Assembly: GCF_026914185.1 (NCBI RefSeq)
Contig: NC_070568.1
Location: forward strand, 1,798,001-1,862,000
Reading direction: 5' to 3'
Source: Puccinia triticina
Lineage: Eukaryota; Basidiomycota; Pucciniomycetes; Pucciniales; Pucciniaceae
Length of the DNA: 64,000 nt
A model generated the notes under the pieces. That model was not told where the DNA came from. It saw only the letters and a program-made list of their open reading frames with translations, and made no database searches. The position numbers were made by a program, and so were the translations under genes. Positions 23,488-35,335 of the stretch are shown here, piece after piece (position 1 is the stretch's first letter; each line of letters starts with the position of its first letter).

Positions 23488-24702
23488 GAGCGTCTCCACC
23501 GCGGGAGCTAAATCGAGGGACTAAACCAAATTTAGCTCCCCAGATCCGATTTAGCTCCTCCACCGGAGGCGCTAAAGGCTACCCTAAAGTAGGAAAACCC
23601 ATCCAGGGAGCTAAACCAAGACCATATTTAGGACACTATAGCTCCCCATATAGCTCCTCTGACACACATATCACACAGCCGGAGGCCTGTGATACTCCGC
23701 TCCTTCCCGCACACAACCCACGATATCCCCAACCCCAGACATCCACGTATCAACGGCCGTCCCGGCCGAACCGACTATGTACACAAAAAACACATATGAA
23801 CGGCCGGTACCGGACATTGAGGGGACTCAGCAGTACAGTACCTCCTTCAATGAACGGTCTGTGCCAGTCATTGAGGGGACTCGCTACCTCTTGATGACCA
23901 GTACAGACCGGTCATTGGGAGGATGCACAGCTCTCGATGACCATTCTATACCGGTCATCTAGGGGAGTCACCACCTCTCAATGACCGGCACAGGCCGGTC
24001 CTCGGGAGGACGCACAACTCTTGATGACCGGGCTGTACCGGTCATCAAGAGGACACACATCTCCTATCAATGACCAGCCAATCACCAGTCATCGAGTGAC
24101 TCACACAGCCATGTCAATGGCCGGTACTGACCGGCCATCAAGAGGACTACATCTTGATGGCCGGTACTGATCGGCCATTGAAAGGACTGCAAGTTGATGG
24201 CCGGTACTGACCGGCCATCGCAAGGACTGCACGTCGATGGCCGGTACTGACCGGCCATTGAGAGGACTACATCTCCTGCAAGTTAATGGCCAGTACTGAC
24301 CGGCCATTGAAAGGACTGCAAGTTGATGGCTGGTACTGACCGGCCATTGAAAGGACTGCAAGTTGATGGCCGGTACTGACCGGCCATTGAGAGGACTACA
24401 TCTCGATAGCCAGTGCTGACCGGCCATTGAGAGGACTGCATCTCGATGGCCGGTACAGACCGGCCATCAAAAGGACTGCACGTCAATGGCCAGTCAGTAC
24501 CGGCCATTGAGAGGACCGGTATTGCACCTCTTGTGCTGACCGGCCATCGGGGAGTCGGGGGTAGCCGGTTTCACAACCTGAAGGTGCTATTTTGGGAACC
24601 TTGCGGTGTGATAGAGACCTCAGTTGGGAAGCTAAAACTGCGCCGCAGTCGCGCGAGCCTGGGATTTAGTCCCTCAGATAGTCCCCCGCGGTGGAGATGC
24701 TC
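23488..24702. mobile_element. PIF/Harbinger-type non-autonomous element
   Basis: The termini are GAGCGTCTCCACCGCGGG and, inverted at the right end, GAGCATCTCCACCGCGGG. TAA flanks both sides (23485-23487 and 24703-24705), the 3-bp duplication typical of PIF/Harbinger. Subterminal sequences GGGACTAAA and TTTAGTCCC are also inverted. The 1215-bp interior has no transposase but a long array of palindromic GATGGCCGGTACTGACCGGC units. Superfamily assignment rests on the target site and ends only. Confidence 0.82.
23800..24550. repeat. Palindromic tandem array inside the MITE
   Basis: About 18 units of 36-45 bp, mostly of the form GATGGCCGGTACTGACCGGC followed by CATTGAGAGGACT. The first few units instead read GATGACCGG/CCGGTCATT and match the palindromes elsewhere in the window. 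This suggests that the dispersed palindrome clusters and this array are of common origin. Confidence 0.85.
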
Positions 24703-24976
24703 TAACACTTCCCCTGGACTAGGTGAGCACCCAACCCTTCTTCCTTATCCCTCGCCATTTCCTATTCTCTCTTTATTGTACATGGCAGGGAAGTACTAAC
24801 ACTTCCGCTGGACTAGATTGCAATTTATTCCAGAGTTAGGTTCCAGAAGTTTCCCTCCAAGGTTTTGACCTTGTACCGCGCCCCCCTCGTGACCTTCAGC
24901 TCCATCACGATCAGTGAAGCTCGACTGGAGAGCTTACAATTTTTTTTCTTGAACCTGACTTCGACGGCATCGCAAG

Positions 24977-26747
24977 ATGGCCGCAACCTCGCCCTCGCAC
25001 CTTGTTACCTTGCACCTCGTCACCTCGCCCCTCGTCCTCACATCCTCACGTTCAAACATTCCACCAAGAGCCAACCCGCATCAACCACCGGCCCGTGTCA
25101 TTGTGACAATGAAGCTGAATGACGCGTCCATGCGGGTTCTGATCGACACGGGCTCAGAAATCAATCTTATCTCGCCTGAAGCCGCCAACGCCTCCAAACT
25201 GCCACCGTTACCGCTCCCAACACCGACAAGGGTCCATCTGGCGATGAAGACGGCCTCGTCCACTCCCCTGCTACTGAAAGAATATGTAATCGGCGACCTG
25301 AAGACCGTTGACGAAACAATTGAATTTCGCAAAGTCTCCCTCCGGATCGGCCCCGTACTAGGCTCATACGACGCCATCCTGGGAACACCGTTCCTATTTC
25401 ATTACTATCTCCTGGTCTCTATCCGAGGATCTTCGTTAATTCATGAGCCATCGGGCACAAGGATCGACGGGAAGGTGTCGGCAGCGGCAAACAAAAGCTC
25501 GATAATCGCAGCGGTGGAGGAGCCTGACCGTGAAGCCTCAGAACGCCGAGTCCTGACCAAATTCAAAGATCTCTTCCCACCAGACATCCCGGCTGTCTGC
25601 GATGAATCAGAGGTGACAGGACAATTCACCAAGGGATTCTTCCCAAAGGAAATGAAATCTGAAGCATCAAGAACTCAACACCACATCATTCTCACAGACC
25701 CGAATGCGGTGATAAACAAGAAACAATACCCTTACCCAAAGAAACACCTCGCGGCCTGGCAGAATCTGCTCAAACAACATCTCAAGGCCGGACGCATACG
25801 GCGCTCGACCAGCCAATATACTTCTCTCAGCTTGATCATCCCAAAAAAGGACCCAACGGCCCTGCCTAGGTGGGTGTGTGACTATAGGAGACTTAATAGC
25901 TTCACCGTTTGCAACCGCTCACCCCTACCAAATGTAGATGAATTGGTCCGCTTGGTCGCCGAAGGAAAAATCTTCTCGATCCTCAACCAGACCAACGCTT
26001 TTTTTCAAACCCGTATGCGCGAAGAAGACATTCCTCTGACGGCCGTGAAGACTCCGTGGGGCTTAATGGAGTGGGTTGTAATGCCCATGGGTTTGACAAA
26101 TGCACCGGCTACACATCAAGCACGCCTGGAAGAGGCCCTAGGAGGCCTTCTAAACACCATCTGTGTTGTGTACTTGGACGACATCGTGGTTTTTTTGAAC
26201 TCACACCAAGAACACAAGCAACACGTCCGACTAGTCCTCGAGCACCTCAGACAGGCACAACTATACTGTAGCCCCAAGAAAACTCAACTTTTCCGCGAAG
26301 AAATCAAGTTCCTTGGGCACTGGATCTCCCAAGCAGGCATCCGCCCGGATGATGAAAAAGTCAACACAATTCAAAAGTGGCCGTCCCCACACTTGACGAA
26401 AAGGGTAAAACGGTTCCTTGGGACGGTACAATGGATGAAAAGGTTCATATGGGGTCTACAAAAGTATGTCGGCACGCTTACACCCTTGAACAACTCAAAA
26501 CTAGACAAGGATTCCTTCTGCTGGGGCAAAGCGGAAGAGAAGGCCTTTCAAAATATCAAACGCATCATGACCAGTCTACCTGCTCTGAAGAATGTCGACT
26601 TCGACTCGGAAAACCCGCTCTGGCTGTTCACAGACGCAAGCGGGTCAGGAATCAGAGCAGCACTATTTCAGGGTGCGGATTGGAAAGAAGCCTTGCCTAT
26701 TGCTTACGAGTCCCGGCAGATGACACAGGCGGAACAAAACTACCCGG
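24977..26747 (+). pseudogene. Gypsy Pol, N-terminal part: protease, RT, start of RNase H
   Basis: The aspartic protease motif LIDTGSEINLIS lies at about residues 54-65. The reverse transcriptase includes PRWVCDYRRLNSFT, the TNAFFQTRM region and catalytic YLDDIVVF. RNase H starts with LFTDASGSGIRAALF. The motif A position reads FSILNQTNAFF, where the family has an Asp before the Gln; it is Asn here, so the enzyme is probably dead. The frame begins only 38 bp after the LTR and has no gag domain. It runs into the family A solo LTR at 26748 and resumes at 27679. It would make cDNA in cytoplasmic particles if intact. Confidence 0.85.
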
Positions 26748-27678
26748 TGTGGTAGACGGAAAAGTGAAAAATCAAAAGTTTTTTTCTCATACATATATTT
26801 ACTCACAATATTACGCCTCAAGATACCATCAAACAGACCTCAGAAATGGATTCTACGGCCAATTTTACCCCTAGTCACCACTGGAAGCATCACCTGAACC
26901 CCGCTGGATTGGAACCTACACTTCTTTGGACACTGGACACCCATCACACGTTCAACATACCCAGTCACCAGCCTGTCACAAGCCGCAAGTCAAGGATCAC
27001 AGCATTATGCTTATACACATCACAGGATACAAACATACATCTCCCCATCAGACTACAGTCATTACATATTATCAAGTACTCTTCTATTTCCATATTATGA
27101 TGTCATCACACACTGACTCTGCAGCCTCAGAATTCATTTATGCACCCCCTGCATCCACCTGTCAACTCATGCAGTCTACTGTCACTTTACGCAGCCTTCA
27201 TGCGGCCCTACTGCATTCTTATGACATCATTTATGTACCCCTGACACAGTATGACATCATTTGTATCTACTCCCACCAGCTAAAATCCCTCACACTGTTG
27301 TCTAGAGTAGTTGAAACCCTAACCCACAAGCCCTCTGGGGCTCCACTTTTTTCTAGATAAGGAGCTCTCTCCCCCCCAGTTGTCAGCTCCTCAGTTAATC
27401 ACTCACCAATCACAGTCACCCCAACATTTACAGTTACAGTCTTACATATACTTAACAACCTACATACATAACAACCCTTACATTAAAAATAACAACAATT
27501 TATTCAGTGTCATCAACAAGCTCATCTTGAACCAACCAACCCTATCACTTCATTAAATTTTGCCAAGCTTACCTTGGTGGGTCTTGTTATCTGATAGTAT
27601 AGAAGGGCAGAGTTTGCACCTCCATCATCCCCTTCTCCATTCAGCAAAAGGTTCTCAGGAACACTTTTGAGTCTTACA
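26748..27678 (+). repeat. Family A solo LTR inside gypsy RNase H
   Basis: This 931-bp LTR runs TGTGGTAGACGG...GAGTCTTACA in plus orientation, with CCGG on both sides (26744-26747 and 27679-27682). No internal sequence remains, so it arose by LTR-LTR recombination. Removing it restores the RNase H frame. It dates family A activity as later than the gypsy insertion at this site. Confidence 0.9.
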
Positions 27679-28553
27679 CCGGTACACGAGCAGGAATTAC
27701 TAGCGGTGGTACACGCGCTCCAGAAATGGAAAATGTTGCTCCTCGGAATGAAGGTCAACGTCATGTCCGATCACCACTCATTGAAATATCTCCTCGGCCA
27801 GCAGAATCTTAGCCGACAACAGGGCTGGTGGACCGAGCTTCTTGCGGATTTCAACCTCACCTTTGAGTTTATCAAAGGTGAAGACAACACCGTGGCGGAT
27901 GCGCTTTCAAGAAAAGACCACGACAACGACAAAGAGTGTCCCTCGCTGGCCAACATCGCACGAGTAGCGGCGATGACAGAAGTGGGGACTTGTATCTCGT
28001 CAGATCTGCGGAGCAGGATCATTGACGGTTATGAATCGGACAAATTGTGCATGGACGCGCGAGATGCGCTACCACTCCAGGACGATTGTGCCATAATCGA
28101 TGGGCTGCTCTTCATCAAAGACCGATTGGTGATCCCATCAGTATCCGGACTACGACACGCACTAATCAAGGAAGCCCATGCACGCCTAGGCCATCTAGGT
28201 TATCAAAAAACGTTGGACGAAGTGCGCGCAGATTTTTTCTGGCCGAGACTAGCAAAGGATGTGCTAGAATTCACTTCATCATGTGAAATCTGTCAACGAA
28301 CAAAGGCCCCAACCACTGCACCCACCGGAAAAATGTTGATGCTGCGGGTACCTCGGTTACCATTATCTGACCTAGCAATCGACTTTGTGGGGCCACTCAA
28401 GCAGTCAAACCACTACGACATGATCCTGACAGTCACGTGCAGACTCTCAGGATTTACCAGGATCATCCCTTGCCTACAGACGGACTCAGCGGAAAAAGTG
28501 GCCTCCCGTTTCTTCAGTGGATGGATCGGGACCTTTGGCGCTCCGCGTTCGAT
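27679..28553 (+). pseudogene. Gypsy Pol, middle part: RNase H end and integrase start
   Basis: RNase H continues with HEQELLAVVHALQKWK and DHHSLKYL, then DNTVADALSR. The integrase zinc-binding HHCC module is HARLGHLGYQKTL...CEICQRTK. The catalytic core starts with LAIDFVGPL (first Asp) and runs to FGAPRSI, where the 9.6-kb TIR element is inserted. The remaining core and C-terminus lie at 38162-38914. Confidence 0.85.
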
Positions 28554-29569
28554 CGAACTTAACTAAGTCCCTCACTTGCCTGAGGCTATGCCGGAGGGAC
28601 TTATGACTAATCAGGGATTCTCGCATGAGAGATATTTTAGATTTGGTGGTGTTTTCCTTTGAACCACCAAATCTCAACCCTGACCATCCCCAACCTTCTA
28701 AGTTTTTGGTGGATGGTACGTGTGCATCTGCCCCTCCTTCTGATACAATTTCAGACTCCCTCGTCTGCATCTTCACTCTTATATATTTTTTTCAGAACAT
28801 CCATTTCCTTCAAATTCTTGCAGGTTCCACCGGATCAGAAAATAACCGCCTGTGCGCAGACATCTCGAGGTCCCTTCACACTACCAAGATGGATGAATTT
28901 GCTATGTCGGAAATTGATCAATATAGCGTATATTGATCAATTTATATTGATCATTTTCTTTTATTCCTCTTGATACCTTTTTCTGTGTTGCATGTCTCCT
29001 GAAAAGGCTTCTATAATCTCTCTCCTTCCCCCTGTGTTAGCTTCAAGCCACAGGATTTTTTCTTTTCTTTTTTTTGCCTGATAACATTCATAAATTTCTG
29101 CATACACCATTTGATTCTTCATGAAAAAAAGACATTGCAAGTTTTAGGATTAATCCAGGGTGGCTGATCAGGGGTCTCAAAGTTTTTTTCTTTTTCTTTT
29201 TTACTTCAACAATTGATGTTATCAGAAGTCTCCAAATCTACTTTTTTTCAAAAAAAGGAAAAACATTGACCCCTGACCTCTCTCATGATACCATCTTGCA
29301 AACATTGTTAATTTGGTTGGTTGAACTGCCTGAAGATATTGCACATCATACTTGAGGTGCTACATGCATAGAAGGCCTTTTTGAAATTAGTTTACCATGG
29401 TTTAGCATATTTTTGTTGGGTTCTTTGTTTTATCTACTTTTGTTATCACCCACAGATTAATGAGGAATATTTTGACATAAAATTTCATCCAAACATTTTT
29501 CTGCATATAAAACCCAGAAATATTGTGTTTCGGGACACATGCATTATGCAGCAGCTACAATCTGATCAG

Positions 29570-32500
29570 TTGCCAAATATCACTACTTTTGTAGTTTCTT
29601 GGTGTTTCTGCCACTATATCTCATCCCAGTGTGGGAATTCTTCTGCCATATGGTTACCAAAATCTTTACAGGCCCCCAAAGATTCATTATGTACCTTTAC
29701 TGACCACAAAACCCCCAAATGTAGCAGCTACAGTCTGATCTGTTCCCAAATATCACTACTTTGGTAGTTTCTTGGTGTCTCTGCCACTATATCTCATCCC
29801 AGCGCGGGGATCCTTCTGACATGTGGTTACAAAAATGTTGAAAGGCCCACAAGGATTCATTGTGGACCTTAAGTCACCACAAGACCCCCAACTGTAGCAG
29901 CTACAGTCTGATCAGTTCCCAAATACAACAACTTTGGTAGTTTCTTGGTGTTTCTGCCACTATATCTCATCCCAGCGTGGGAATCCTTCTGCCATGTGGT
30001 TACCAAAATGTTGAAAGGCCCCCAAGTATTCATTGTGGAGCTCAAGTCATCACAAGGCCCCCAAATGTAGCAGCTACAGTCTGATCAGTTCCCAAATATC
30101 ACTACTTTGGTAGTTTCTTGGTGTTTCTGCCGCTATATTTCATCCCAGCGTCAGAATCCTTCTGACATATGGTTACCAAAATGTTGACACGCCCCCAAAG
30201 ATTCATTATGTATCTTTAGTCACCACAAAACCCCCAAATGTAGCAGCTAGAGTCTGATGAGTTCCCAAATATCACTACTTTGGTAGTGTCTTGGTGTTTC
30301 TGCCACTATATCTCATCCCAGCTTGGGAATCCTTCTGCCCTATGGTTACCAAAATGTTGAAAGGCCCTCAGGGATTCATTATGGACCTTAAGTCACCTCA
30401 AAACCCCCAAATGTAGCAGCTACAATCTGATCAGTTGCCAAATATCACTACTTTTGTAGTTTCTTGGTGTTTCTGCCACTATATCTCATCCCAGTGTGGG
30501 AATTCTTCTGCCATATGGTTACCAAAATCTTTACAGGCCCCCAAAGATTCATTATGTACCTTTACTGACCACAAAACCCCCAAATGTAGCAGCTACAGTC
30601 TGATCTGTTCCCAAATATCACTACTTTGGTAGTTTCTTGGTGTCTCTGCCACTATATCTCATCCCAGCGCGGGGATCCTTCTGACATGTGGTTACAAAAA
30701 TGTTGAAAGGCCCACAAGGATTCATTGTGGACCTTAAGTCACCACAAGACCCCCAACTGTAGCAGCTACAGTCTGATCAGTTCCCAAATATAACAACTTT
30801 GGTAGATTCTTGGTGTTTCTGCCACTATATCTCATCCCAGCGTGGGAATCCTTCTGCCATGTGGTTACCAAAATGTTGACGGGCCCCCAAGGATTCATTA
30901 TGCATCTTTAGTCACCACAAGACCCCCAAATGTAGCAGCTACAGTCTGATCAGTTCCCAAATATCACTACTTTGGTAGTTTCTTGGTGTTTCTGCCGCTA
31001 TATTTAATCCCAGCATGGGAATCCTTCGGACATATGGTTACCAAAATGTTGACAGGCCCCCAAATATTCATTATGTACCTTTAGTCACCATAAAACCACC
31101 AAATGTAGCAGCTACAGTCTGATCAGTTCCCAAATATCACTACTTTGGTAGTTTCTTGGTGTTTCTGCCACTATATCTCATCCCAGCGTGGGAATCCTTC
31201 TGCCATATGGTTACCAAAATGTTGACGGGCCCCCAAGGATTCATTATGGACCTTAAGTCACCTCAAAACCCCCAAATGTAGCAGCTACAGTCTGATCAGT
31301 TCCCAAATATCACTACTTTGGTAGTTTCTTGGTGTTTCTGCCGCTATATTTCATCCCAGCGTCGGAATCCTTCTGACATATGGTTACCAAAATGGTGACA
31401 CGCCCCCGAAGATTTATTGTGTACCTTTAGTCACCACAAGGCCCCCAAATGTAGCAGCTACAGTCTGATCAGTTCCCAAATATCACTACTTTGGTAGTTT
31501 CTTGGTGTTTCTGCCACTATATCTCATCCCAGCGTGGGAATCCTTCTGCCATATGGTTACCAAAATGCTGACAGGCCCCCAAAGATTTATTATGTACCTT
31601 TAGTCACCAGAAAACCACCAAATGTAGCAGCTACAGTCTGATGAGTTCCCACATATCACTACTTTGGTAGTTTCTTGGTGTTTCTGCCACTATATCTCAT
31701 CCCAGTGCGGGAATCCTTCTGACATATGGTTACCAAAATGTTGACAGGCCCCCAAGAATTTATTATGGAGCTTAACTCACCACAAGGCCCCCAAATTTAG
31801 CAGCTACAGTCTGATCAGTTCCCAAATATCACTACTTTGGTAGTTTCTTGGTGTTTCTGCCACTATATCTCATCCTTCTGCCATATGGTTACCAGAATTT
31901 TAAAAGGCCCCCAAAGATTCATTATGTACCTTTAGTCACCACAAAACCCCCAAATGTAGCAGCTACAGTCTGATGAGTTCCCAAATATCACTACCTTGGT
32001 AGTTTCTTGGTGTTTCTGCCACTATATCTCACCCCAGCGTGGGAATCCTTCTGATATATGGTTACCAAAATGTTTGAAGGCCCCCAAAGATTCATTATAT
32101 ACCTTTAGTCACCACAAAACCCCCAAATCAAGCAGCTACAGTCTGATCAGTTCCCAAATATCACTACTTTGGTAGTTTCTTGGTGTTGCTGCCACTATAT
32201 CTCATCCCATCATGGGAATCCTTCTGCCATATGGTTACCAAAATGTTTACGGGCCCCCAAGGATTCATTATGGACCTTAAGTCACCACAAGACCCCCAAA
32301 TGTAGCAGCTACAGTCTGATCAGTTCCCAAATATCACTACTTTGGTGGTTTCTTGGTGTCTCTGCCACTATATCTCATCCCAGCGCGGGAATCCTTCTGA
32401 CATGTGGTTACAAAAATGTTGAAAGGCCCACAAGGATTCATTGTGGACCTTAAGTCACCACAAGACCCCCAACTGTAGCAGCTACAGTCTGATCAGTTCC

Positions 32501-33655
32501 CAAATATAACAACTTTGGTAGATTCTTGGTGTTTCTGCCACTATATCTCATCCCAGCGTGGGAATCCTTCTGCCATGTGGTTACCAAAATGTTGAAAGGC
32601 CCCCAAGTATTCATTGCGGAGCTCAAGTCACCACAAGGCCCCCAAATGTAGCAGCTACAGTCTGATCAGTTCCCAAATATCACTACTTTGGTAATTTCTT
32701 GGTGTTTCTGCCACTATATCTCACCCCAGCGAGGGAATCCTTCTGACATATGGTTACCTAAATGTTGAAAAGCCCCCAAGGATTCATTATGGACCTTAAG
32801 TCACCACAAGACCCCCAAATGTAGCAGATACAGTGGGATCAATTCCCAAATATCACTACTTTGGTAGTTTCTTGGTGTTTCTGCCACTATATCTCATCCC
32901 AGTGCGGGAATCCTTCTGACATATGGTTACCAAAATGTTGAAAGGCCCCCAAAAATTCATTATGTACCTTTAGTCACCACAAAACCCCCAAATGTAGCAG
33001 CTACAGTCTGATCAGTTCCCAAATATCACAACTTTGGTAGTTTCTTGGTGTTTCCCACTATATCTCATCCCAGCTTGAGGATCCTTCTGCCATATGGTTA
33101 CCAAATTCTTAGCAGACCCCCAAAGATTCATTATGTACCTTTACTGACCACAAAACCTCCAAATGTAGCAGCTAAAGTCTGATCAGTTCCCAAATATAAC
33201 AACTTTGGTAGTTTCTTGGTGTTTCTGCCACTATATCTCATCCCAGCATGGGAATCCTTCTGCCATATGGTTACCAAAATGTTGAAAGGCCCCCAAGGAT
33301 TCATTATGGAGCTTAATTAACCACAAGGCCCCCAAATGTAGCAGCTACAGTCTGATCAGTTCCCAAATATCACTACTTTGGTAGTTTCTCGGTTTTCTGC
33401 CACTATATCTCATCCCAGCTGGAGGATCCTTCTGCCATATGGTTACCAAAATGTTGAAAGGCCCCCAAGGATTCATTATGGAGCTTAATTAACTACAAGG
33501 TCCCCAAATGTAGCAGCTACAGTCTGATCAGTTCGCAAATATGACTACTTTGGTAGTTTCCTGGTGTTTCTGCCACTATATCTCATCCCAGCGTGGGAAT
33601 AATTCTGCCATATGGTTACCAAAATGTTAACAAGCCCCCAAAGATTCATTATGTA
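29570..33655 (+). repeat. ~173-bp satellite array, forward block
   Basis: About 23-24 monomers of 172-175 bp follow head to tail. Each holds TAGCAGCTACAGTCTGATCA, a TTTGGTAGTTTCTTGGTGTT segment and CATATGGTTACC. The positions of the first motif at about 29894, 30068, 30241, 30413, 30585 and 30760 give the period. A five-monomer block starting near 29571 recurs near 30431 (860 bp apart) with higher identity than neighbouring monomers, a higher-order repeat. Open frames within it repeat with the monomers and are not genes. Confidence 0.92.
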
Positions 33656-34455
33656 CCTTTTTGTAACCATATGGCAGAAGTATTCCCATGCTGGGATGAG
33701 ATATAGTGGCAGAAACACCAAGATTAAACTACCAAAGTAGTGATATTTGGGAACTGATCAGATTGTAGCTGCTACATTTGGACATGTTGTGGTCAGTAAA
33801 GGTACATAATGAATCTTTGGGGGCTATATAATATTTTGGTAACCATATGGCAGAATTATTCCCACGCTGGGATGAGATATAGTGGCAGAAACACCAAGAA
33901 ATACCAAAGTAGTGATATTTGGGAACTGATCAGACTGTAGCTGCTACATTTGGGGGTTTTGTGGTCAGTAAAGGTACATAATGAATCTTTGGGGGTCTGT
34001 TAACATTTTTGTAACCATATGGCAGAAGGATTCCCACACTGGGATGAGATATAGTGGCAGAAACACCAAGAAGCTACCAAAGTAGTGATCTTTGGGAACT
34101 GATCAGATTGTAGCTGCTACATTTGGAGGTTTTGTGGTCAGTAAAGGTTCATATGAATTTTTGGGGGCCTGTAACCATCTAGTAACCATATGGCAGAAGG
34201 ATTCCCACGCTGGGATGAGATATGGTGGCAGAAACACCAAGAAATACCAAAGTAGTGATATTTGGGAACTGATCAGACTGTAGCTGCTACATTTGGGGGT
34301 TTTGTGGTCATTAAAGGTACATGATAAATCTTTAGGGGACTCCAACCATTTCGGTAACCATATGGCAGAAGGATTCCCACACTGGGATGAGATATAGTGG
34401 CAGAAACACCAAGAAACTACCAAAGTAGTGATATTTGCAAACTGATCAGACTGTA
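33656..34455 (-). repeat. ~173-bp satellite array, inverted block
   Basis: Four to five monomers of the same satellite in opposite orientation begin abruptly at about 33660 (TTGTAACCATATGGCAG). They join the right arm of the inverted-repeat unit. The switch point has no spacer. Confidence 0.9.
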
Positions 34456-35335
34456 GCTGCTGCATAATGGATGTGACCCCAAACACAATATTTCTGGGTT
34501 TTCTATGCAGAAAAATTGTCTGATGTAATTTCATGTGGAAATATTAATCCTCATTAATCTGTGAGTGACAAAAAAAGTTGATAAAAAAAAGAACCTGACA
34601 AAAATATGCTAAACCATGGTAAACTAATTTCAAAAAGGCCTTCTATGCATGTATCACTTCAAGTATGATGTGCAATATCTTCAGGAAGTTCAACCAACCA
34701 AATTAGCAATGTGTTCAGGATCGTATCATGATACTGATAGAGGTCAGGGGTCAATGTTTTTCCTTTTTTGAAAAAAAGTAGATTTGGAGACTTCTGATAA
34801 CATCAATTGTTGAAGTAAAAAAAAAAAACAAGAAAAAAAAATTGATCCCCCTCAGCCACTCTGGATTAATCCTAAACCTTGCAGCGTATTTTTTTCATGT
34901 AGAATTGAATGGTGTATGTATAAATTTATGAATGTTATCAGAAAAAAAAAAAAAAAAAATGTGGCTTGAAGCAAATACAGGGGAAGGAGATAGAGCATAG
35001 AAGAGTATTAAGGAGACATGGAACACAGACAAAGGTATCAAGAGGAATAAAAAAAAATTGATCAATATAAATTGATCAATATACGCTATATTGATCAATA
35101 TAAATTGATCAATATACGCTATATTGATCAATATACAACATCGCAAATTCATCCATCTTGGTAGTGTCACTTGATACAACGTTATAAAGGCACGTGCGTC
35201 TCTTTTTTTCACTGATTCCCTCTCCTTAGCTTCGATCATACATCTCCTAGCGCTGATCATTAATCCCCTCCACCGATCAGAATCCTAGTATCCCTTCAAC
35301 GCATACATCCAACCCAATCACCGCCCTACAAGATC

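Larger units (their letters stand above)
23369..24938 (+). repeat. 5' LTR of the gypsy element, containing a MITE
   Basis: LTR sequence lies at 23369-23487 and 24703-24938, separated by the MITE and its 3-bp duplication. 1570 minus 1218 bp gives 352 bp, the same as the 3' LTR. Confidence 0.9.
28878..35167. repeat. 6.3-kb inverted-repeat unit
   Basis: The outer ends ACACTACCAAGATGGATGAA and its inverse match, and the arms stay similar for about 700 bp each (28878 to about 29590 and about 34440 to 35167). Both arms contain the same TTGATCAATAT repeats and poly-T/poly-A stretches. The centre is the ~173-bp satellite, mostly in forward orientation with a short inverted block next to the right arm. 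I find no target duplication, so it may have arisen by rearrangement within the larger element. Confidence 0.85.

Noticed and set aside
23800..24550. CRISPR-like regularly spaced repeats
   Set aside because: The units are palindromic, tandem without unique spacers, and the genome is eukaryotic.
29381..32453. Frames of 65-128 codons with shared C-terminal sequence
   Set aside because: They repeat with the satellite monomer and its higher-order unit, so they are a by-product of the array.
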